7,413 nt of DNA, from NCBI GenBank assembly GCA_947629635.1, contig CANREO010000043.1, positions 1 to 7,413 of the forward strand, given 5' to 3'. Below, piece after piece: positions 1-5,869 of the stretch. The position numbers were made by a program, and so were the translations under genes. Below the pieces are notes generated by a model, which was not told the origin of the DNA, searched no databases, and saw only the letters and a list, made by a program, of their open reading frames with translations. How positions within the stretch are numbered: position 1 is the stretch's first letter; every line of letters starts with the position of its first letter. The DNA comes from an uncultured Clostridia bacterium. GTDB taxonomy: Bacteria; Bacillota; Clostridia; Christensenellales; CAG-917.

Positions 1-109
1 CATCCGGACTGTACCGTTGGTCAGGGAATCGCACCCTGTCGGCCTGCCGCTTTGCGGCCGGTTCGCGGACTTTACCGCCAGTGAGGAATTTCACCTCGCC
101 CCGAAGCAC
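1..109 (-). ncRNA. FMN riboswitch (RFN element), cut at its 3' end by the window edge
   Basis: Read on the minus strand, the sequence carries the hallmark RFN blocks in order: CTTCGGGGC at 99-107, the loop GGTGAAATTCC at 85-95, GGCGGTAAAGTCCGCGA at 63-79, a variable GCCGC-AAA-GCGGC hairpin around 46-58, CCGACAGGGTG and a second GTG-type loop around 29-42, and finally GTCCGGATG at 1-9. This is the conserved aptamer that binds flavin mononucleotide and, in Firmicutes, switches off riboflavin synthesis or transport genes by early termination or by hiding the ribosome binding site. The P1 closing stem should pair the GGTGCTTC at the 5' end with bases beyond the left edge, so the expression platform and the regulated gene (for example ribD, ribB/A, ribH or the transporter ribU) are not visible. 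The second loop reads GTGCGATTCC rather than GTGAAATTCC, but this loop varies in the family. Identification is firm; the controlled gene is unknown. Confidence 0.95.
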
Positions 110-113
110 CTTC

Positions 114-142
114 ATATTAGCCTAATATGCGAGCGCTGTCAA
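114..142 (-). promoter_or_regulatory. Sigma-A promoter of the FMN riboswitch transcript
   Basis: On the minus strand there is a perfect -35 box TTGACA (137-142), a 17-bp spacer and a -10 box TAATAT (114-119). This places the transcription start near base 107, at the 5' edge of the riboswitch P1 stem. The match in sequence, spacing and position relative to the aptamer is very good. The promoter fires leftwards out of the window. Confidence 0.88.
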
Positions 143-265
143 CGATTTAAGAAAAATTTGCATTATTTTATGTCCGAAGCGCACCCTATAAATATGTATA
201 TGCAAGTATTTGTACAAGAGACAACCGTAAAGGCGGAACGCTGTATAGAAGAAGGGATATCGACC

Positions 266-718
266 ATGCCGCTCGAACCGGGCGACAACGGCAAGATCAC
301 ATTGCTACCCTACGAATACGATTACGACGTGCGACTTCCGTTTTATTTTCGTGATGACGCATATGAGTATTCTCATGTCGACAACGAAGAATACAAAAAT
401 AACGAAAACATTTCCGAATACGATAAGACGATAAGTGAAGAAATGCTCGTGGGCTTGGCTCTCGAGCACGATATGGCGCTTGCCGCAAGAGCGTTCGAAT
501 ACAACGGCAATTATGTTGTAGCAATACTCACCGCCCCCTTCTATCTAAAGAGCGAACGCGACAAAGCGCGAGATGAGATCGAGCGCAACTTAAGACGCTC
601 ATCTATGTGCGAAAACGTAAGAGTATTTTTTGACACCGAAATCTATCGCAAAATAAAAAACGCACTTTCGGATGAAGAAAGACAAAATCTTTACGAGCTT
701 GCCTTATCGAGAATATAA
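266..718 (+). CDS. Small acidic Tyr-rich protein, possibly YhcN/YlaJ-like
   Basis: This reads as a 150-residue protein of no firmly recognised family. The open frame runs back to base 17, but that part overlaps the FMN riboswitch on the other strand and cannot be coding. I chose the ATG at 266 because GAAGGG (251-256) lies 9 bases before it. ATGs at 170, 194 and 200 are possible but lack a Shine-Dalgarno sequence. Residues 1-55 are unusually rich in Tyr, Asp, Glu and Asn (Y16, Y18, Y20, Y27, Y33, Y35, Y43, Y52). Residues 57-150 alternate helix and strand: a helix with an Ala-rich face (61-77), a strand GNYVVAIL (81-88), a charged helix (95-110), a strand VRVFFD (118-123), then YRKIKN and a final helix. 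That order resembles the YhcN/YlaJ sporulation lipoprotein domain, in which a 'strand, helix, V-Y-V-x-x-D-P, RI' pattern recurs. It has no signal peptide or lipobox, unlike typical members, so the link is only inference. It is convergent with rsfS and divergent from the riboswitch promoter; I see no clear promoter of its own. Confidence 0.65.
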   Translation: MPLEPGDNGKITLLPYEYDYDVRLPFYFRDDAYEYSHVDNEEYKNNENISEYDKTISEEMLVGLALEHDMALAARAFEYNGNYVVAILTAPFYLKSERDKARDEIERNLRRSSMCENVRVFFDTEIYRKIKNALSDEERQNLYELALSRI

Positions 719-766
719 AGCTTGTTGAAGAGAATGTTATCGCTTTCTTATATGGTCAAAGCGCCT
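719..766. other. Convergent intergenic gap with weak hairpin
   Basis: This is the short gap between the small protein gene and rsfS, which end facing each other. It contains CGCTTT (741-746) and AAAGCG (758-763), which could form a 6-bp stem with an 11-base loop on either strand. A longer-range pairing of GCTTG..GAAG (720-730) with CTTCAAGC (765-772) is also possible. Neither is followed by a convincing run of T, so a rho-independent terminator cannot be claimed. Confidence 0.3.
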
Positions 767-1114
767 TCAAGCATTATACTTTTTGATATTTTCGCCGTCT
801 GACCAAAGTTTTTCCAAACAATAAAACATTCTTGTCTCATCATTGAAGATATGCACTATCACCGTGCCGTAATCCAAAACGGCCCACTTGCCCTCTGCAA
901 GCCCATCGGCATGGAACGGCTTTTGATCGTACTCTTCAAGTTTCTCGGTGACGAATTCGGCAAGCGCTTTTACTTGTTTATTGCTCTTTGCGGTGCAAAT
1001 GACAAAAAAGTCCGTCATAACTGTCAGATGCTCCACATCCAGCACGGTGATGTCAACCGCTTTGTGTTCGTCCAACTCCTTGCAAATCAGTTCTTTAAGT
1101 TCTACAGGTTCCAT
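767..1114 (-). CDS. rsfS: Ribosomal silencing factor RsfS
   Basis: This 115-residue protein is of the RsfS/YbeB/Iojap family and of usual length. RsfS binds L14 (uL14) on the 50S subunit and blocks joining with the 30S subunit, which damps translation under starvation. Diagnostic family features are DITVLDVEHLTVMTDFFVI (21-39), the TAKSNKQVKALAEFV helix (41-55) and WAVLDYGTVIVHIF (77-90), followed by a C-terminal FYCLEKLW helix. The ATG at 1114 is preceded by AGGTAGGA (1119-1126) four bases upstream. It lies 46 bases downstream of nadD-yqeK on the same strand, an order conserved in many bacteria (yqeK then rsfS), and is probably cotranscribed with it. No broken motif is seen. Confidence 0.96.
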   Translation of the reverse strand: MEPVELKELICKELDEHKAVDITVLDVEHLTVMTDFFVICTAKSNKQVKALAEFVTEKLEEYDQKPFHADGLAEGKWAVLDYGTVIVHIFNDETRMFYCLEKLWSDGENIKKYNA

Positions 1115-1141
1115 AAATTCCTACCTTTTATAATATTTATA

Positions 1142-1157
1142 TTCGCCGCAAGGCGAA
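1142..1157 (-). other. Intercistronic hairpin between nadD-yqeK and rsfS
   Basis: A perfect 6-bp inverted repeat TTCGCC/GGCGAA with a 4-base loop sits between the nadD-yqeK stop codon and the rsfS ribosome binding site. On the minus strand it is followed by an A/T mixture, not a T run, so it is unlikely to be a strong terminator. It may stabilise the upstream message or tune rsfS expression. On the plus strand the loop would be GCAA, a GNRA tetraloop, though no plus-strand gene is known to cross it. Confidence 0.4.
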
Positions 1158-1160
1158 GCA

Positions 1161-2273
1161 TCAATTCAAATAATATTTGCACGCTTCGAGAGTGAGAGGA
1201 TAAATATTTCCGCCCTTTGCCCTAAGTTTATTCAGGGTGTGAGCAAGCACCGCTTTAAACCCGGCGTCAAAATCTTCGAAAGCGATGTCTCTGAGTTTTG
1301 GGATCGGGTCATAATCCCTGTCATATGACACACTGTCCGCGGTGTATATCAGCTGTTCAAGCAATGTCATGTCGCTTCTAGCCGTAGTATGATAACGTAT
1401 TGCGTCAAGCACGGACTTGTCGTGCACGTCAAAATCCCTTTCCGCTTTTTTCGCGCCCAAAAATTGATGCAATACGGGCGTGCCTATACAATCTATAGGC
1501 ACTTCGAGCCCGTCAAGCGATGGACGTTGTTTTGCGTTGTCATGCAATAGCGCGGCGAGAAATACCTGCTTGAAATTCTGCTTGAGCGAATGTCTGGCGT
1601 TGAGTTCTGCAGCAGTAAGAACGACTGCGCGACTATGCTTAAAAAGGTCTTCAGTCTGATATCCTTTAAGTTTGTCGATATAAGGCAAATACTCCTCGAA
1701 CATATGTCCTTTTTTTATTGCTTTAGCAACTTTTATCGGCAATTCCTCGGGCGTTTCTCCAAGCAATAACCTGCACTTCAGTTCGGACGAAGACATCTTT
1801 TCTTCGGGGCAATTCAAGATAATTATCTCAGCGCCGTACTTTTTAGTGAGCTTCTCTGCCTGTTTTTCGATAGCTCCATAGCCTCCGCGCACGGCAACCG
1901 CGATCGGGCAAATTTTTACGAGTTCTTCCGGATGATACCAAGTTTCCAACGCCAAAAGGCTGTCGCCACCTATAAGATAGATTATATCTTGATATTTTTC
2001 TTTCAAAACATTCAGCACGTTGCATGAATAATTGTCTCCGCCTCGTCTGAATTCTATATCGTCGACCACGGCGCCCAACTCGCCGAAAGCAATTTCCGCG
2101 AGCTTCGCTCTTTCAAAAAAGGAGAGATATGCGCTGTCTTTGTGCGCGGGAGCATATGTGGGCACAAGCACCAGATCAACGGCGCCCAACTCTTTCATAG
2201 CACACTTGCATATGGCTACGTGTTGCGAATGAGGAGGGTCAAACGCGCCTCCGAATATCAAAGTTTTTGCCAT
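1161..2273 (-). CDS. nadD: Fused nicotinate-nucleotide adenylyltransferase (NadD) and HD-domain Ap4A hydrolase (YqeK)
   Basis: This is a 370-residue protein with two enzymes in one uninterrupted frame. Residues 1 to about 190 are NadD, which adenylates nicotinate mononucleotide with ATP to form deamido-NAD. It shows the nucleotidyltransferase signature GGAFDPPHSQH (8-18, with H15 and H18), PAHK (K45), IGGDSLL (101-107) and a degenerate ISSTxxR motif seen as MSSSELK (160-166). Residues from about 197 to 370 are a YqeK-type HD phosphohydrolase that splits diadenosine tetraphosphate: H213, the HD pair H244-D245 in ALLHDNAK, H269 in PVLHQF, AIRYHTTAR (291-299) and D313 in YTADSVSYDRD. Separate proteins are usual (about 190-200 residues each), but fused forms are known, notably in mollicutes. 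The start at 2273 is fixed by the GGxFDP motif beginning at residue 8. The frame extends upstream, but only through promoter sequence. There is no Shine-Dalgarno and the -10 box is 6 bases upstream, so the mRNA is probably leaderless. Confidence 0.95.
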   Translation of the reverse strand: MAKTLIFGGAFDPPHSQHVAICKCAMKELGAVDLVLVPTYAPAHKDSAYLSFFERAKLAEIAFGELGAVVDDIEFRRGGDNYSCNVLNVLKEKYQDIIYLIGGDSLLALETWYHPEELVKICPIAVAVRGGYGAIEKQAEKLTKKYGAEIIILNCPEEKMSSSELKCRLLLGETPEELPIKVAKAIKKGHMFEEYLPYIDKLKGYQTEDLFKHSRAVVLTAAELNARHSLKQNFKQVFLAALLHDNAKQRPSLDGLEVPIDCIGTPVLHQFLGAKKAERDFDVHDKSVLDAIRYHTTARSDMTLLEQLIYTADSVSYDRDYDPIPKLRDIAFEDFDAGFKAVLAHTLNKLRAKGGNIYPLTLEACKYYLN

Positions 2274-2279
2274 AATTCG

Positions 2280-2308
2280 ATTATAATATGAAAAGAAAAG
2301 ATTTTCAA
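2280..2308 (-). promoter_or_regulatory. Promoter of nadD-yqeK-rsfS
   Basis: On the minus strand, a -35 box TTGAAA (2303-2308, five of six consensus bases) is followed by a 17-bp spacer and a perfect -10 box TATAAT (2280-2285). Initiation 6-8 bases further on would fall at about 2272-2274, that is, on the nadD start codon at 2273. This supports leaderless translation of nadD and rules out the longer upstream reading frame. Confidence 0.82.
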
Positions 2309-2325
2309 CAAATAAAAATTTTTTG

Positions 2326-2335
2326 CGCAATTGCG
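2326..2335. promoter_or_regulatory. 10-bp palindrome between divergent genes, possible operator
   Basis: CGCAATTGCG is a perfect 10-bp palindrome in the 94-bp gap between nadD-yqeK (leftward) and the membrane protein gene (rightward). It lies about 18 bases upstream of the nadD -35 box and 32 bases before the ATG at 2368, where a shared regulator could bind. Short palindromes also arise by chance, and I recognise no known operator. Confidence 0.2.
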
Positions 2336-2367
2336 TATTTGCTTAAAGATGTGGCAACAATTGAGAT

Positions 2368-3171
2368 ATGGCAAAGATCATCGATTATATCACGCTTACG
2401 ATCGTAACCCTTCTCGTCACCTTCTGTTGGGCGGCGCTGGCATTTAACAGCCCGATAGGCGCTTTGATATTTTCCTGCGCTTTGACTTTAGCGGTCGTAG
2501 TAACGGTAAAATATGTCAGATCCAAACGAAACAAACCCTATACATATGACAGATTGGCTTTGGAATTTTCAATACGCGGCAACGAATATGTCATAAATTT
2601 GCTCAAATGTATTCTAAAAAATGCTGATATAGAGAGTGGTTCCAATTATATTTTATTGGAAAATTGTATAATTGTCAGCGCATTTAAGTTCGGTTTGCTG
2701 AATATCGGCGACATAGGCAACGTATGCTCCCTTGCATTGAAAAACGAACGCCGCGTAGTATACGTCATTGCCCGAGGAGTCGAAAGAAAGGCATTCACCG
2801 TCGCGCAAAGTCAGCGTCTGAAATTGGAGATAGTAAAAATTCGAACTGTCTTCAAATTGCTTGAAAAGAGACATGCCCTGCCCGATCTCGCGCCGGTCAA
2901 AACCAAATTTTCGCTCAAGTTATTACTTGAAACTGCACTGTCCCGTTCCAACTTCAAATCATATATCTTCTCGGGAGTCGTGTTGCTTTTGGTATCTTTT
3001 ATCACGCCTTACAAAATATATTACATTACGATAGGTAGCATATTGATTTTAATTGCGCTTTTGACTTTGACGCCGCTTGGCAACGGCACCGTAAATTCGC
3101 CGCACTTCGTAAAGGAAATCAATGCCGCCGCAAATCGTTTGCCCGACCAAATAAGCATAGACGAATTATAA
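2368..3171 (+). CDS. Unrecognised membrane protein, 2 TM + soluble domain + 2 TM
   Basis: I do not recognise this 267-residue protein. It starts with two hydrophobic segments (about 8-26 and 29-49) separated by a short NSP turn, then a basic stretch RSKRNK (51-56) that would stay in the cytoplasm. A soluble domain follows (about 57-190). It has predicted strands NYILLENCIIVSAFKFG (93-109) and RRVVYVIARG (128-137), with helices at 74-86, 113-125 and 142-168, an alternating pattern like a small Rossmann or nuclease-like fold. Two more hydrophobic segments (198-214 and 216-236) precede a 30-residue polar tail. No catalytic motif stands out, so an inactive PD-(D/E)xK-like sensor domain is only a guess. 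The start ATG lacks a good ribosome binding site (a weak GAG at 2363-2365). It is convergent with obgE and divergent from nadD-yqeK, so it is probably transcribed alone. Codon use looks similar to its neighbours. Confidence 0.8.
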   Translation: MAKIIDYITLTIVTLLVTFCWAALAFNSPIGALIFSCALTLAVVVTVKYVRSKRNKPYTYDRLALEFSIRGNEYVINLLKCILKNADIESGSNYILLENCIIVSAFKFGLLNIGDIGNVCSLALKNERRVVYVIARGVERKAFTVAQSQRLKLEIVKIRTVFKLLEKRHALPDLAPVKTKFSLKLLLETALSRSNFKSYIFSGVVLLLVSFITPYKIYYITIGSILILIALLTLTPLGNGTVNSPHFVKEINAAANRLPDQISIDEL

Positions 3172-3190
3172 AACCGACATTTGTTCTAAT

Positions 3191-3217
3191 AAAAAACGAC
3201 GCCCATGCGCCGTTTTT
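3191..3217 (-). terminator. Rho-independent terminator of the nth-nfnA-nfnB-obgE operon, possibly bidirectional
   Basis: On the minus strand, AAAAACG-G-CGC, an ATGG loop and GCG-T-CGTTTTT form an 11-bp stem with one G-U pair, ending in a run of six T. The stem overlaps the obgE stop codon (3216-3218). Read on the plus strand, the same stem has one A-C mismatch but also ends in five T, so it may also end the convergent membrane protein transcript. Confidence 0.8.
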
Positions 3218-4484
3218 ACTCCACCCATTCGAATTCTATATCGCCGATAATTACTGTATCCCCTTCCTTCATGCCGCGCTTTTTCAGTTCGGCGATCACG
3301 CCTCTGTCCTTAAGCACCTTTTGGAAGAAGGCAAAACTCTGTTCGGACGACAGCGTGACGTTTTGCGCAAGAAAGTCTACAAGTCCGCCTTCGACGATGA
3401 AAGAGGCGTCATCGGCGCGCGTGATATAAAATCTTTGATCTGCCTTCGGTTCGAGTTCGAAATTTTCATCGCGTTCTATGCGCATTGGCGGAGGCAACTC
3501 ATCCACCTTTTGCTTTATGACATTCAAAAGATCGTCGACTCCTTCGCGGATCGGCGCGCATATCGTATAAACTTTTTGACCTATAGCCTTTTCGAATTTC
3601 TTTACATAATCGGGATCGTCAAGCAGGTCTAATTTGCTTGCGACCACTATTTGCGGAATTTGCGCCAACTTTTCGCTGTAAGCGGCAAGCTCCGCATTTA
3701 TCTTGTTGTAATCGTCTATCGGGTCCCTGCCCTCGCTTCCGCTTATATCCACTATATGCACGATGAGGCGGACTCTCTCTATATGTCTTAAAAAATAGTG
3801 TCCCAGCCCCGCGCCTTCGCTCGCGCCCTCTATTAGCCCGGGGATATCGGCGATGACAAAACTGTCGTCGTACATTTGCACGACGCCGAGATTGGGATTG
3901 ATGGTCGTAAAGTGATAATTCGATATTTTGGGTTTTGCCGAAGTCAGCACGCTGAGCAACGTCGATTTTCCGACATTGGGAAACCCTACGAGTCCTACGT
4001 CCGCTATCGTTTTAAGTTCCAAGGTCACCTGATGCTCCTCGGTCTTTTCTCCGAGTTGCGAAAATGTGGGAGCCTGTCTTTGCGCATGCACGAATCTGTT
4101 GTTGCCCTTGCCGCCTCTGCCGCCTTCCAACAGCGTAACGCGCTCTCCGTCGTCAAACAGATCGGCGATCACCTTGCCGCTTGCCGTATCGCGTATCACA
4201 GTGCCTGCAGGGACGCGCACGATCAAATCCTCTCCGGATTTTCCCGTGCAATTTTTCGGTTCGCCGTTGCCGCCGTCCTCTGCGCGATAAAACTTCTGAA
4301 AACGAAAATCTATCAAGGTATTTATACTCTTGTCTGCGACAAATATCACATCGCCGCCCTTTCCTCCGTCACCGCCGTCCGGACCGCCGTTGGGCACAAA
4401 TTTTTCACGATGAAAGGACACCTTGCCGTCGCCGCCGTTGCCGGCCTTAATAAAGATCTTTACATAATCCAAAAACATATTCAT
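3216..4484 (-). CDS. obgE: Obg/CgtA GTPase
   Basis: This 422-residue GTPase acts in late assembly of the 50S ribosomal subunit and in stress signalling; it is usually essential. The order of domains is standard. The Gly-rich Obg fold (about 1-160) contains FVPNGGPDGGDGGKGG (29-44). The G domain has P-loop GFPNVGKS (167-174), switch I TTINPNLG (193-200) and DIPGLIEGA (213-221). The G4 motif is SKLD (283-286) where NKxD is usual, and the G5 region is CAPIREGVDDL (309-319). A C-terminal OCT domain (about 340-422) ends in FEWVE. The ATG at 4484 is chosen because it opens the conserved N terminus, overlaps the nfnB stop as ATGA, and has AGGAG nine bases upstream; the ATG at 4478 is a weaker alternative. 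It is the last gene of the nth operon and is followed directly by a terminator. The usual rplU-rpmA genes are not upstream. Confidence 0.97.
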   Translation of the reverse strand: MNMFLDYVKIFIKAGNGGDGKVSFHREKFVPNGGPDGGDGGKGGDVIFVADKSINTLIDFRFQKFYRAEDGGNGEPKNCTGKSGEDLIVRVPAGTVIRDTASGKVIADLFDDGERVTLLEGGRGGKGNNRFVHAQRQAPTFSQLGEKTEEHQVTLELKTIADVGLVGFPNVGKSTLLSVLTSAKPKISNYHFTTINPNLGVVQMYDDSFVIADIPGLIEGASEGAGLGHYFLRHIERVRLIVHIVDISGSEGRDPIDDYNKINAELAAYSEKLAQIPQIVVASKLDLLDDPDYVKKFEKAIGQKVYTICAPIREGVDDLLNVIKQKVDELPPPMRIERDENFELEPKADQRFYITRADDASFIVEGGLVDFLAQNVTLSSEQSFAFFQKVLKDRGVIAELKKRGMKEGDTVIIGDIEFEWVE

Positions 4485-5869
4485 GAGTTTTTTCTCCTGC
4501 CCGACTTTGCGTCCTCGATTATTGCCGCCGCAGCGCGTTTGCCCGCGCCCATAGCCAATATGACAGTCGCGGCTCCCGTCATGGCGTCTCCGCCCGTATA
4601 CATTCTGTCGATATTGGTTCTGCCGCATTCGTCAGCCGCGATCGTGCCCTTAACTGTCGTTCCCAAAAGCGGAAAACTATCTTTGATTATCGGGTTGGGA
4701 GTTGTCCCCAGCGCTACCACTACGCCGTCGCATTCGATCTCGTACTCGCTTCCAGGAACGGCTTTCGGGCTGCGTCTGCCGCTTGCGTCGGGTTCTCCGA
4801 GTTCCATTTTTATAAGCCTCATTCCGACTACCCGTCCGTCTTTGCCTAAAATTTCAACGGGGTTTGTCAAAAGATCGAATATTACGCCCTCTTCTTCGGC
4901 GTGCTCTATTTCTTCGAGTCTGGCCGGCATTTCGGCTCTGCTCCTACGGTAAACGAGATGCACTTCGGCGCCCAACCTGCGAGCGGTGCGCGCGCTGTCC
5001 ATAGCGACGTTTCCGGCGCCTACTACGACCATTTTTCCGGCACGTATAATCGGCGTGACGGCGTTTTTGTCGTATGCCTTCATTAAATTTACGCGCGTCA
5101 AATACTCGTTTGCACTGTAAACTCCGCCCAAGCCCTCGCCTTTTATACGCAAAAACGAAGGAAGCCCGGCGCCGCTGCCTATAAACACGGCGTCATACGC
5201 GTCAAGGAGTTCATCGATATACAGCGTTTTTCCGACCACAACGTTTGTGACGATATTGACGCCCAGCGCTTTGATCCTGTCTATTTCTTCACTTACGAGT
5301 TTTTTTGGGAGACGAAATTCCGGTATGCCGTACACCAGCACGCCTCCGGGTTGATGCAAGGCCTCATAAATGGTTACGCTTGCGCCGGCTCTTGCCAGAT
5401 CGGCCGCACAAGAGAGCGATGCCGGGCCGGAGCCTACTACGGCGACGCTAATATTCGCGTTGCACGAACATTTTTCTTTCGCGGTATCGTTTTTCAACGA
5501 CCAATCCGCAACGTATCTTTCCAGATTTCCGATAGCAACGGCGCCTCCGAGTTTTTCCCGACGCACGCACAACTTCTCGCACTGATTTTCCTGCGGACAA
5601 ACTCTGCCGCATATCGCCGGCAAATTGTTGTCTTCATGCAATATATCTGCGGATCTACGGATATCTCCTACTTTTAAAGCTGCAATAAAATCTGGTATGC
5701 GCACTCCGACCGGACATCCCTTCATACAAGGTGCGTTTTTGCAATTCAAGCATCTATCGGCCTCTTTTTGTGCAAGATCGGCAGTATATCCGAGCGCCAC
5801 CTCGTCAAAATTGCATATACGCACATCACAGGGCTGCGTGGGCATTTTATGTCTGTTTATCACTTCCAT
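4481..5869 (-). CDS. nfnB: NfnB/SudA subunit of NADH-dependent ferredoxin:NADP+ oxidoreductase (glutamate synthase small subunit-like)
   Basis: This is a 462-residue flavoprotein of the GltD-like family. Beside NfnA it is best read as the large subunit of the electron-bifurcating transhydrogenase NfnAB, which couples NADH and reduced ferredoxin to NADP+ reduction in the cytoplasm of anaerobes. The N-terminal Fe-S domain has C40, C43, C48, C52 and then C87, C91, C97, C101, enough for two [4Fe-4S] clusters with the family's usual pattern. The FAD-binding GSGPASLS is at 146-153. An NADP(H)-binding VVVGAGNVAMDSARTARR is at 281-298, and the FAD-closing TGGDAMTGAATVI is at 425-437. The ATG at 5869 has GAGGTG four bases upstream and overlaps the nfnA stop by 10 bp; an in-frame ATG at 5890 is less likely. 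It overlaps obgE by 4 bp. A stand-alone NADPH glutamate synthase small subunit is the alternative, but no large GltB subunit is in view and the NfnA partner is adjacent. Confidence 0.93.
   Translation of the reverse strand: MEVINRHKMPTQPCDVRICNFDEVALGYTADLAQKEADRCLNCKNAPCMKGCPVGVRIPDFIAALKVGDIRRSADILHEDNNLPAICGRVCPQENQCEKLCVRREKLGGAVAIGNLERYVADWSLKNDTAKEKCSCNANISVAVVGSGPASLSCAADLARAGASVTIYEALHQPGGVLVYGIPEFRLPKKLVSEEIDRIKALGVNIVTNVVVGKTLYIDELLDAYDAVFIGSGAGLPSFLRIKGEGLGGVYSANEYLTRVNLMKAYDKNAVTPIIRAGKMVVVGAGNVAMDSARTARRLGAEVHLVYRRSRAEMPARLEEIEHAEEEGVIFDLLTNPVEILGKDGRVVGMRLIKMELGEPDASGRRSPKAVPGSEYEIECDGVVVALGTTPNPIIKDSFPLLGTTVKGTIAADECGRTNIDRMYTGGDAMTGAATVILAMGAGKRAAAAIIEDAKSGRRKNS
4494..4498 (-). 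promoter_or_regulatory. Ribosome binding site deciding the obgE start
   Basis: AGGAG lies within the 3' end of nfnB, nine bases before the ATG at 4484. This, together with the ATGA overlap with the nfnB stop codon, fixes the obgE start and indicates translational coupling. The frame is open for 48 more codons upstream, but those codons are an out-of-frame reading of nfnB. Confidence 0.75.

Noticed and set aside
158..192. TTGCAT and TATAAA as a rightward promoter for the small protein gene
   Set aside because: The spacing is 23 bp, well outside the 16-18 bp range.
17..265. Upstream extension of the small plus-strand protein over the riboswitch
   Set aside because: The reading frame is open, but it overlaps conserved FMN aptamer bases and the minus-strand promoter, and a better ribosome binding site lies before 266.
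741..763. Terminator between the small protein gene and rsfS
   Set aside because: Only a 6-bp stem with an 11-base loop and no T run on either strand.
2274..2330. 19-codon N-terminal extension of NadD-YqeK
   Set aside because: It runs through a near-consensus promoter, and NadD proteins start just before the GGxFDP motif.
4485..4628. 48-codon N-terminal extension of ObgE
   Set aside because: Obg begins MFLDYVK or close to it in the family; the extension is Arg/Gly-rich shadow of nfnB, with no conserved residues.
3876..4952. Long plus-strand frame of 358 codons
   Set aside because: It lies antisense to obgE and nfnB, whose domains are certain; no family features are visible in its product.
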